A stretch of DNA of 64,000 nucleotides, from NCBI RefSeq assembly GCF_001612905.1, contig NZ_BDBI01000002.1, forward strand, positions 496,001 to 560,000, read 5' to 3'. The translations under genes and the position numbers were made by a program. Shown here one piece after another: positions 7,742 through 15,187 of this stretch (its first letter is position 1; the number at the start of each line of letters is the position of its first letter). This DNA comes from Nocardia ignorata NBRC 108230. GTDB taxonomy: Bacteria; Actinomycetota; Actinomycetes; Mycobacteriales; Mycobacteriaceae. The notes beneath the pieces were generated by a model that was given only the letters and a program-made list of their open reading frames with translations, had not been told where the DNA came from and ran no database searches.

Positions 7742-8514
7742 GCACCACCACGTCCAACCCGCTGTCCAGCGCACTGTTCGATTCGTCGGTCATGTTGCGG
7801 CGCAACTTCACCCACATCACCCGCAGCCCGGTGACCATCTTCAACGCCGCGCTGATGCCGGTGATGATGATGCTGATCTTCGTCTACGTCTTCGGTGACG
7901 CCTTCGATGTCGGCGAGAACTACATCGACTACGCGGTGCCGGGCATGCTCATGCTCGCCATCAGCTACGGCCTGTCCGGCACGGCGGTGTCGGTGAGCTC
8001 GGACATGACCAAGGGCGTCATCAACCGGTTCAAGGTGATGGATGTGTCGCGCGGTGCCGTGCTCACCGGGCATGTCGCGGCGAGCATCGTCACCAATGTG
8101 ATCGCTTTGACGGCCGTGCTCGGCGTCGGTTTCGCGCTCGGTTTCCGGTCACCGGCGAGCGCGGTGCAGTGGCTCGGCGCGCTCGGTGTGCTGCTGGCGA
8201 CCGCCTTCGCCGCCGCCTGGCTCACCGTCGCCCTCGGCATGGCCGCCAAGACCCCGGAGGCCGCGGGGATGTCGGTGGTTCCGCTGCTCATGCTGCCCTT
8301 CCTGAGCAGCGCGATCGTGCCCGCCGAGAAGATGGGCCCCGGCGTGCGGCAGTTCGCCGAGTACCAGCCCTTCACCCCGATCATCGAATCGGTGCGCGGT
8401 TTCCTGGCAGGCACGCCGTCGGGCGGCCACACCGTCGCCGCCTTCGCCTGGTGCGCGGGCTTCGCGGTGATCGGCTATGTGTGGTCGCGCTCGACCTTCA
8501 GCAAGCGAGTGTGA
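7738..8514 (+). CDS. ABC-2 type permease, DrrB-like
   Basis: 258 residues with six predicted membrane spans (for example AALMPVMMMLIFVYVFGDAF, VIALTAVLGVGFALGF and TAFAAAWLTVALGMA). The conserved ABC-2 segment 'MSVVPLLMLPFLSSAIVP ... YQPFTPIIESVRGFL' is present near residues 180-220. ATG 7738 overlaps the ATPase stop (ATGA) and has AGGAGG upstream, so the two genes are translationally coupled subunits of one exporter. The 3' end overlaps the convergent AfsR-like gene by 17 bp. Confidence 0.92.
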   Translation: MSTTTSNPLSSALFDSSVMLRRNFTHITRSPVTIFNAALMPVMMMLIFVYVFGDAFDVGENYIDYAVPGMLMLAISYGLSGTAVSVSSDMTKGVINRFKVMDVSRGAVLTGHVAASIVTNVIALTAVLGVGFALGFRSPASAVQWLGALGVLLATAFAAAWLTVALGMAAKTPEAAGMSVVPLLMLPFLSSAIVPAEKMGPGVRQFAEYQPFTPIIESVRGFLAGTPSGGHTVAAFAWCAGFAVIGYVWSRSTFSKRV

Positions 8515-11500
8515 GCTCGACCAGTTCGGTGACATCCGACTCCGACCCACGAGCCACCGCCTCGGCGAAGTCCGCTTCGCCGAGGCTTCGGCGTGTCTGC
8601 TCCTCGATGCGGGCCGCGTCGGGCAGCGACAGGTCGGGCACGCCGCGGGTGACGGTGGCGGCACCGAGCAGGCGGGCGGCCTGCTCGGGTTGTTCGGCGC
8701 GCAAGGCCAGATCCGCGATCCCGACGAGGATCTGGGCCAGCAGCGCCGCGTGGCCGGCGCTCGATGCGGCCTGGAAGGCCGCGCGGTGGCTGGTCCGTGC
8801 CTCGTCGAGATCGGCGGCGAGATAGCCGCGCAGATCGTGGGCCATGGCGCTCACGACCGGTTGCCCGGCCTCGTCACCGAGCAGTTTCTGCGCCAGTTCC
8901 ATCTGCTGTTGCGCGAGCACGGGTTGGCCGCTCCACCTTGCCAATTCGGCCCGAACGAGCGCGACCTCGGCCAGCGAGGTCGGCCAGCCGGTGCGGTCCG
9001 CGCACTCCTGCGCGTGCGCCAGCGCCGCCTCGCTCGCCTCGGTGTCGTCGAGCAGCCAGTACAGCTGGGCCTGGCGTGCGCGCATGCGTACCACGGCCTC
9101 GAGCGTGCCGACCTCGGTGACCACCGCGATCGCCTCGTCGAAAAGCGCGCAGGCGGCATCGAATTCGCCGCGCATGGCCGTGCGGTTGGCCAGCTCGGTC
9201 AGCGCGAACGACATCCCCCAGCGCTCGCCGATGACGCGGAATTCCGCGAGCGCCTGCTCGAGCAGTTCGTCGGCCGCGCGGCCCGGATGGCCGAGCACGG
9301 TGCGCAGCTTGCCCAGTTGCAGCCGGGCCAGTGCGCGCACCCACGGATCCTCGTCGGAGAGCAGCGATTCGAACGCGGGCAGATAGTGCTCGGGGCCGGC
9401 CAGGATGCGCTCCAGCGCACCGGCGAACCGCAGCGCGGGGTGTCCGCCCCGGCTGTCGCGGCCGTACCGGTTGGCCTTGCGGATCCATTCCCCGACCTCG
9501 TGTTCACCACCGCGACCACCGCTGAGGAAGTGCACGACCAGGGCATACACCGTTGCCCGTGTCTCGTCGTCCACGTCGCCGGACAGTTCGGCGGCGGCCA
9601 GGACGAACTCGGTTCCCTCGCCCTTGTAGCCGGCCAGCCACCAGTACCAGCCCGCCGCGGCGGCCAGGCGCATCGCGGCATCGGCGTCGGCGGCGGCGAG
9701 GGCCGTGCGCATGGCGACCGCGAGGTTGTCGTGGTCGGCCTCGAGTACGGCGAGCCAGTCGAGCTGCTCGGCGCGGCGCAGGTGCGGTTCGGCGGTGGCT
9801 GCCAGGGCGATGAAGTGCGAGATGTGCGTTCGGCGTGCGGATTCGGCGTCGCCCGCCTCGTCGAGGCGTTCGGCGGCGTACTGCTTGATGGTTTCGAGCA
9901 TGCGGTAGCGCGGCTGTGGATTCTCGGACACCGTGAGCAGCGACTTCTCGGTCAGCGTGGTGAGGTGTTCGAGCACCTCCCGGTCCTGCACCGTCGCACT
10001 GTCGGCGCAGACGTGTTCGGCCGCTTCGAGACTCGCACCGCCGGAGAACACCGCTAGCCTGCGCAGCACTGTCTTCTCCGCGTCCGACAGCAGTTCCCAG
10101 CTCCAGTCGACCACCGCGCGCAGGGTGCGGTGCTGCGCGATCGCGGTGCGGCTGCCGCCGGTGAGCAGGCGGAACCGGTCGTCGAGGCGGTGGGCGAGCT
10201 GTTCGAGCGACATGGTGCGCAACCTCGCCGCCGCCAGCTCGATCGCGAGGGGAATACCGTCCAGGGCGCGGCACACCCGGGCCATCGTCGCCAAAGCCGT
10301 TTCGTCCGAACCGGGGTCGCCGCGCACCGCGCTCGCACGGTCGCGCAGCAGGACGACGGCGGGGGAGGACTCGATCGCCTGCGGGTCGGCGTTCTCCCTC
10401 GGCACCGTGAGCGGCGCGACCTGCCACAGCGCCTCGCCGGTGATGCCGAGCGGTTCCCGGCTCGTCGCCAGGATGCGCAGACCCGTGCACTCGCCGAGGA
10501 TCCGGTGGGCGAAGGTGGCGGCGGCCTCGATCACGTGCTCGCAGTTGTCGAGGATCAGCAGGGTTTCCCGGTCGCCGATGGCGGCGACGAGCCGGGCCAT
10601 CGGTTCGGCGTTCGGGGTGTCGCCGATCAGGGCGTCGCGTCGGCCGAGTGCAGCGAAGGCCAGCTGGGCGAGGTCCCCGCTCGCGTCGGTGGCGGCGAGT
10701 TCCACCAGCCACGCGCCCTCGGGAAGGTCGTCGAGCATGGTGCGGGCGGTTTCCACCGCCAGCCGGGTCTTGCCCGAGCCGCCGGGGCCGGTGATCGTCG
10801 TGAGCCGGTGTGTCGCGAGGAGTTCGCGCACCACGGCGATGTCGCCGTGCTTGCCGATATAACTGGTGAGTTCGGCGCGCAGGTTCGTCGAGCGCTGCGC
10901 GGGCCGGGCGCCGAGCTCGCCGCGCAGCAGCGCGACGTGCAGCTGCGACAGCTCCGGTGACGGGTCGACGCCGAGTTCGTCGGCCAGCGCCTCGCGGGTG
11001 CGCTGGAACACCACCAGCGCCTCGGCCCCGCGACCCGCCGCGCCGAGCGCGCGCATCAACGCGGCCACCAGCCGCTCCTGAACCGGATGCCGCGCAACGA
11101 CTTCGGTGAGCTCGGCGACGACCTCCGGGCCACGACCCAGCCGCACCTCGGCCTCGTACCGGTCCTCCATCGCGGCCAGGCGCAACCCCTGGAAACGGGT
11201 GACCACCGGGTCGAACCGGGTACTGTCGGCGACATCCTGCAGGGGCTCGCCGCGCCAGAGTTCCAGTGCCTCGCGCAGCAGTTCGGCCTGACGCAGGTCG
11301 TCGGTGCCGCGCGCTTCGTCGAGCAGCCGTTCGAAGCGCACCGCGTCGACGGCGTCGGGCTCGACGGCGAGACGGTACCCGCCCGCCTGCACCTCGAGTG
11401 AACCGTCGGGCAGCAGTCTGCGCAGCCGGGAGACCAGCGCCTGCAAGGCATTCGCGGCGTCGGCCGGAGGCTGTTCGTCCCAGATCAGGTCGACCAGCCG

Positions 11501-11641
11501 GGTCTTGGGAATGGCGCGGCCCGGTTCCAGCGCGAGGGCGATGAGCAATGCCCGCAGTCGGGCGCCGGGTATCGCTATCGATCCACCGTCTGCTGTCCGG
11601 ATCTCCAGCGGCCCGAGCATTCCGATCTGCACGTCGCCCAT
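8498..11641 (-). CDS. AfsR-like BTAD/NB-ARC/TPR transcriptional regulator
   Basis: 1047 residues. Residues 1-95 are an OmpR-type winged helix (MLGPLEIRTADG, LIWDEQPPADAANALQALV). Residues about 95-245 are the BTAD. An STAND-type NTPase follows: Walker A GPGGSGKTRLA near residue 283, Walker B LLILDNCEHV, sensor ILATSREPLGI and the GIPLAIELAAARLR motif. The C-terminal 400 residues are TPR-like helices. This is the AfsR layout, in which the ATPase/TPR part is thought to control DNA binding by the N-terminal SARP part. It lies between two promoters with identical heptamer arrays (6733 and 11697), its most likely targets. The start region lacks a clear ribosome-binding site. Confidence 0.88.
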   Translation of the reverse strand: MGDVQIGMLGPLEIRTADGGSIAIPGARLRALLIALALEPGRAIPKTRLVDLIWDEQPPADAANALQALVSRLRRLLPDGSLEVQAGGYRLAVEPDAVDAVRFERLLDEARGTDDLRQAELLREALELWRGEPLQDVADSTRFDPVVTRFQGLRLAAMEDRYEAEVRLGRGPEVVAELTEVVARHPVQERLVAALMRALGAAGRGAEALVVFQRTREALADELGVDPSPELSQLHVALLRGELGARPAQRSTNLRAELTSYIGKHGDIAVVRELLATHRLTTITGPGGSGKTRLAVETARTMLDDLPEGAWLVELAATDASGDLAQLAFAALGRRDALIGDTPNAEPMARLVAAIGDRETLLILDNCEHVIEAAATFAHRILGECTGLRILATSREPLGITGEALWQVAPLTVPRENADPQAIESSPAVVLLRDRASAVRGDPGSDETALATMARVCRALDGIPLAIELAAARLRTMSLEQLAHRLDDRFRLLTGGSRTAIAQHRTLRAVVDWSWELLSDAEKTVLRRLAVFSGGASLEAAEHVCADSATVQDREVLEHLTTLTEKSLLTVSENPQPRYRMLETIKQYAAERLDEAGDAESARRTHISHFIALAATAEPHLRRAEQLDWLAVLEADHDNLAVAMRTALAAADADAAMRLAAAAGWYWWLAGYKGEGTEFVLAAAELSGDVDDETRATVYALVVHFLSGGRGGEHEVGEWIRKANRYGRDSRGGHPALRFAGALERILAGPEHYLPAFESLLSDEDPWVRALARLQLGKLRTVLGHPGRAADELLEQALAEFRVIGERWGMSFALTELANRTAMRGEFDAACALFDEAIAVVTEVGTLEAVVRMRARQAQLYWLLDDTEASEAALAHAQECADRTGWPTSLAEVALVRAELARWSGQPVLAQQQMELAQKLLGDEAGQPVVSAMAHDLRGYLAADLDEARTSHRAAFQAASSAGHAALLAQILVGIADLALRAEQPEQAARLLGAATVTRGVPDLSLPDAARIEEQTRRSLGEADFAEAVARGSESDVTELVELTLAC

Positions 11642-11696
11642 TGTGCACCGGGTGACCGGGCGACGCCCAGCACAGCTGGTCGCCTGTCCGGATATG

Positions 11697-11753
11697 GTGT
11701 CCCCGGGTGCGTCAGGGTGGTGTCAGCCTCGTGTCAGCGCCGGTCGCGACAGT
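11697..11753 (+). promoter_or_regulatory. SARP-type heptamer array and -10 for the DUF4097 gene
   Basis: Heptamers GTGTCCC (11697), GCGTCAG (11709), GTGTCAG (11720) and GTGTCAG (11731) are spaced 12, 11 and 11 bp, exactly as at 6733. Ten bases after the last one lies GACAGT (11748-11753), matching GACTGT at the first site. Transcription would start near 11760, leaving a leader of about 32 nt with a GAGGAG ribosome-binding site. The AfsR-like gene starts divergently at 11641, so the site could also affect its own promoter. Confidence 0.75.
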
Positions 11754-11791
11754 ATGGTCATCAACCGAACGGATCCACCGAGGAGCACCCG

Positions 11792-12421
11792 ATGTACACC
11801 TTCGCCACCACCGCACCGGTCACCGTCAGCGTCGATGTCCTGTCGGCAGGCGTCACCGTCATCGCCTCCGACCGCAGCGACGCCGTCGTCACCGTCGCGC
11901 CGTCCGATCCGGGCAAGAAGGGCGACGTGCGCGTCGCCGAACAGACCGAGGTGAGCTTCGCCGACGGCAAGCTCACGGTGGTGACGCCCAAGAGCTGGCG
12001 CACCCACAGCCCGTTCGGTGGTAACCCGTCGATCGAGCTGACCATCGAGGTGCCCACCGGCTCACACCTCACCGGAACGGCCGGGGTGGGGCAACTGCGC
12101 GGCAACGGTGCGCTCGGCGCCTGCGACCTGACGATTTCCCTCGGCGACATCGTCCTCGAACGCCCCGCGGGGCCGGTCACCGCCAAGGTCGCCAAGGGCG
12201 ACATCCGCATCGGTGAGGTGACCAGCGGCGAGATCCGGGTGGAGACCTCCATGGGCGAGCTGGAGGTGGGCATCCGTCCCGGCACCGCTGTGCAACTCGA
12301 GACCGAGGCGACCGTCGGCGCGGTGCGCAACACGATCGTGCCGGTCGCCCCGAACGGTGCGTCGGTGCGCCTGCACGCGCGGAACACCGTCGGCGACATC
12401 ATCATCCGTCCCGCGGCCTGA
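11792..12421 (+). CDS. DUF4097 family beta-strand repeat protein
   Basis: 209 residues of mostly beta-strand sequence with repeating 'GxIxVExxxG' turns (GDIVLERPAGPVTAKVAKGD, GEIRVETSMGELEVGI, NTVGDIIIRPAA). This fits the DUF4097/DUF4098 adhesin-like beta-helix family. There is no signal peptide or membrane segment, so the actinobacterial cytosolic form is likely. The family has no settled function; members are often found next to sensor or ABC-transport genes. GAGGAG at about 11780 supports ATG 11792. Shared promoter architecture with the ABC exporter suggests the two act in one response. Confidence 0.8.
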   Translation: MYTFATTAPVTVSVDVLSAGVTVIASDRSDAVVTVAPSDPGKKGDVRVAEQTEVSFADGKLTVVTPKSWRTHSPFGGNPSIELTIEVPTGSHLTGTAGVGQLRGNGALGACDLTISLGDIVLERPAGPVTAKVAKGDIRIGEVTSGEIRVETSMGELEVGIRPGTAVQLETEATVGAVRNTIVPVAPNGASVRLHARNTVGDIIIRPAA

Positions 12422-12436
12422 CCGGCCGGAACGACA

Positions 12437-12465
12437 AAGCCCCCGTCCACGAGGAACGGGGGCTT
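12437..12465. terminator. bidirectional terminator
   Basis: AAGCCCCCGT (12437-12446) and ACGGGGGCTT (12456-12465) are perfect 10-bp arms with a 9-base loop between the convergent DUF4097 and MFS genes. Flanking A and T residues on each side suit termination in both directions. Confidence 0.85.
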
Positions 12466-12478
12466 CGCGGGGATCAGG

Positions 12479-13969
12479 TCAGTTCTTGACCAGCTCCGGG
12501 GTTTCCTCCTCGGCGTCCTGCACCGCCGGGGCGGCGTGCGGGTCGGCCGCCGCGCGAGCGGGCAGCAGCACCGCCATCGCGATGACGATCAGGGCGAGGA
12601 CGGCGGAGACACCGAAGGCCAGGCGCATACCGTCCAGGCCGGCCGTCGCCGGGTCGGTGCCCGCGTCGATGAGCGAGGTACTGCGCGCCGACATCACGGT
12701 GACCACCAGCGCGGTACCGAAGGCCGCGGCCACCTGCTGCAGGGTGCCGAGCATCGAGCTGCCGTGCGAGTACAGGTTCATCGGCAGGGCGCCGAGGCCG
12801 AGGGTGAACACCGGGGTGAACGTGGCCGCCAGCGACACCATCATCAGGATGTGCAGGCCGAGCAGCTGCCAGTAGGGCATATCCGTCGAGATCTGGGTGA
12901 AGCCGGCCAGCGAGACGGTGATGCCGATGGAGCCGGGGATCACCAGCACGCGCCCACCGAACTTGTCGAACAGCTTGCCGACGGTCGGACCGAGCAGACC
13001 CATCGCCAGACCACCCGGCATCACCAGCAGACCGGTTTCCAACGGGCTCAGGTGCCGCAGGTTCTGCAGGTACAGCGGCAGCAGGATCATCGAACCCATC
13101 ATCGCCAGGAACGCGACCGACATCAGCACGAGTGCCTTGGTGTAGGTACCTGCCAGCAGCACACGCAGGTCGAGCAGCGGGGTGCCGGTGCGCTGCAACC
13201 GGATCTGACGCAGCGCGAACGCACCGATCATGGCCAGGCCGACGGCGACGATCACGATCGCGGTCGTGTAGTCGTCACCGTGGAACTTGCTCAGCCCGTA
13301 CACCAGCCCACCGAAACCGAGCGCCGCCAGCGCGACACTGAGCAGGTCGATGGCTCCGGCCTCCGGCTCGCCGACGTTCTCGAGCTGGCGAAGACCCAGC
13401 CAGGTGACGATGCCGGTGATCGGCAGCATCAGCACGAAGAGCAGTCGCCACGAGTCGATCTGGGGCACGCTGATCTGCAGCACCAGCCCGGACACGACCG
13501 GACCCATCGCGGGCGCGACCGAGATGGCCAGGGTGACGTTGCCCATCACCCGGCCACGATCCTTCTCCGCGACAACGGTCATCAACGTGGTCATCAGCAG
13601 CGGCATCATCACCGCGGTGCCACCGGCCTGAATGATCCGGCCGATGAGCAGCACGGCGAAGGTCGGCGCGACGGCCGAGAGCACCGTGCCCGCCATGAAG
13701 GTGGCCATCGCCGTGGCGTAGGCCGTCCTGGTCGTGACCCGCTGCAGGAACCAGCCGGTGGTGGGGATGATCGCCGCCATGGTGAGCATGAACGCGGTGG
13801 ACACCCACTGCGCGGCCACCTCGGTGACCTTCAGATCCTCCATCAGGCGGGGGATCGCGTTGATCATGATGGTCTCGTTGAGGATCACGACGAAGGTCGC
13901 GAGCACCAGGACCCGGATGACAGTTGGTGTCCGCTCCTTCGCGGCAGGTGCGGATATATCGGCTGGCAT
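12479..13969 (-). CDS. MFS drug efflux transporter, EmrB/QacA (DHA2) type
   Basis: 496 residues with about 14 membrane spans. The conserved motif A-like loop (GRIIQAGGTAVMMPLL) and motif C-like segment (ISVAPAMGPVVSGLVLQ, 'GPxxGG-like') are those of drug:H+ antiporters of the EmrB/QacA group. The first span (IRVLVLATFVVILNETIMI) carries the acidic residue typical of DHA2. The C-terminus is a soluble Ala/Glu-rich tail. ATG 13969 has CGGAGG 11-12 bases upstream, and it was chosen over an upstream GTG-rich extension. The gene shares a 290-bp upstream region with the divergent mycolyltransferase. Its substrate is unknown. Confidence 0.9.
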   Translation of the reverse strand: MPADISAPAAKERTPTVIRVLVLATFVVILNETIMINAIPRLMEDLKVTEVAAQWVSTAFMLTMAAIIPTTGWFLQRVTTRTAYATAMATFMAGTVLSAVAPTFAVLLIGRIIQAGGTAVMMPLLMTTLMTVVAEKDRGRVMGNVTLAISVAPAMGPVVSGLVLQISVPQIDSWRLLFVLMLPITGIVTWLGLRQLENVGEPEAGAIDLLSVALAALGFGGLVYGLSKFHGDDYTTAIVIVAVGLAMIGAFALRQIRLQRTGTPLLDLRVLLAGTYTKALVLMSVAFLAMMGSMILLPLYLQNLRHLSPLETGLLVMPGGLAMGLLGPTVGKLFDKFGGRVLVIPGSIGITVSLAGFTQISTDMPYWQLLGLHILMMVSLAATFTPVFTLGLGALPMNLYSHGSSMLGTLQQVAAAFGTALVVTVMSARSTSLIDAGTDPATAGLDGMRLAFGVSAVLALIVIAMAVLLPARAAADPHAAPAVQDAEEETPELVKN

Positions 13970-14260
13970 TCGGGTAAACCTCCGGGGCGGGGAACGGCGG
14001 GTGTGCGGGCACCACAAGAAAGAAGACGGGGGCCGTCGGTCCAACTCATCGGGCGCGGGCAAGTATTCCGGTCACCACCGACACAAATCATCTGGTTTTC
14101 CGGGCGCCGAGTGCTCGGCTATCGGCGGAAACAGCAGCTCACCAGCACCTCACAGGACATACGTCCAGGTCGCAGTGACCCTGGTCACCATCCGGTGGCG
14201 GTGTCGGGCGACCGCGTGTGTTTCCGTGTCGAACCCGGGAGCAGGGGGTATACCGGATCG

Positions 14261-15187
14261 GTGACTACATCGAGGGTGTGGCTTGCTGTGGTGTGCGCGA
14301 TCGTCGCTGTTGTCGGCGGGGGCCGGGCGACAGCCGAGCCGGGGGCTCATGTGACGGGGGAGGTGCCGTTGGGCGGGCGGGCCGCCCAGCTCGACGTGTA
14401 CTCGCCCGCGATGGGGCGGGTCGTGCAGAACAAGGTGATCAAGGCGGCGGGCGCGGGCGCGCCGACGCTGTACCTGCTCACGGGTGCCGGCGGTGGCGCC
14501 GACGGCATCTCCTGGTGGGACAACACCGATGTGCGGCACTTCTTCGCCGACAAGTTCGTCAATGTGGTGATGCCGGTCGGCGGTGCGTTCACCCTGTACA
14601 CCGACTGGATCTCCGACGATCCCGCCGTCGGCCGCGTGCGGTGGGAGACCTACCTGACCGAGGAACTGCCCGGCGTGATCGACGGCGCGCTTGCCACCAA
14701 CGGCCGCAACGCCATCGCAGGCGTATCGATGAGCGCGGCGTCGGCGCTGGATCTGGCGATCCAGGGCGGTCCGAGGTTCTCGGCGGTGGCGGCGCTGAGC
14801 GGATGCCCGTGGGCGGCCGACCCGATGGGTATCGCGATGGCGAGCGCCCAGGCCGTGCGCGGCGGCGGCAACCCGGGCAACATGTGGGGGGTTCCGGGCG
14901 GACCCGTCTGGCGCGAGCACGACGTCTTCGCCAATGCCGGTCGCCTCGCGGGCAAGTCGATCTTCCTCGCCGCTGCGACGGGCGCACCGGGCGCCGCCGA
15001 CCGTGGTTTACCGATGCCGCCGCTCGAGACCATCGCGGGCGCCTGCACGGCCGCCTTCGCCGGGCGCCTCGCCCAGCTGGGTATCCCGGCCGTGCACGTG
15101 CACCGGCCCACCGGTTCGCACACCTGGGGTCAGTTCGAGGCCGACCTGCACGAGGCCTGGCCGCACCTGGCCGCCGCGATCAGCTGA
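14261..15187 (+). CDS. secreted mycolyltransferase/esterase of the antigen 85 family
   Basis: 308 residues. A signal peptide spans about residues 1-25 (hydrophobic VWLAVVCAIVAVVGGG, then ATA-EP as a likely signal peptidase I site). The mature protein has Ag85 hallmarks: VVMPVGGAFTLYTDW, RWETYLTEELP, nucleophile GVSMSAASALDLA near residue 160, GNPGNMWG, and His in GSHTWGQF near the end. Ag85 proteins move mycolic acids between trehalose monomycolate and arabinogalactan or trehalose in the outer envelope. This gene is a main clue to a mycolate-producing host. The start is a GTG with only a distant G-rich ribosome-binding site. The 3' end overlaps the convergent YfhO-like gene by 8 bp. Confidence 0.88.
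   Translation: MTTSRVWLAVVCAIVAVVGGGRATAEPGAHVTGEVPLGGRAAQLDVYSPAMGRVVQNKVIKAAGAGAPTLYLLTGAGGGADGISWWDNTDVRHFFADKFVNVVMPVGGAFTLYTDWISDDPAVGRVRWETYLTEELPGVIDGALATNGRNAIAGVSMSAASALDLAIQGGPRFSAVAALSGCPWAADPMGIAMASAQAVRGGGNPGNMWGVPGGPVWREHDVFANAGRLAGKSIFLAAATGAPGAADRGLPMPPLETIAGACTAAFAGRLAQLGIPAVHVHRPTGSHTWGQFEADLHEAWPHLAAAIS

Noticed and set aside
12536-14260. Plus-strand frame that would extend the mycolyltransferase by 575 codons
   Set aside because: The extension is His/Arg/Gln-rich shadow of the MFS gene; the signal peptide begins only at GTG 14261.
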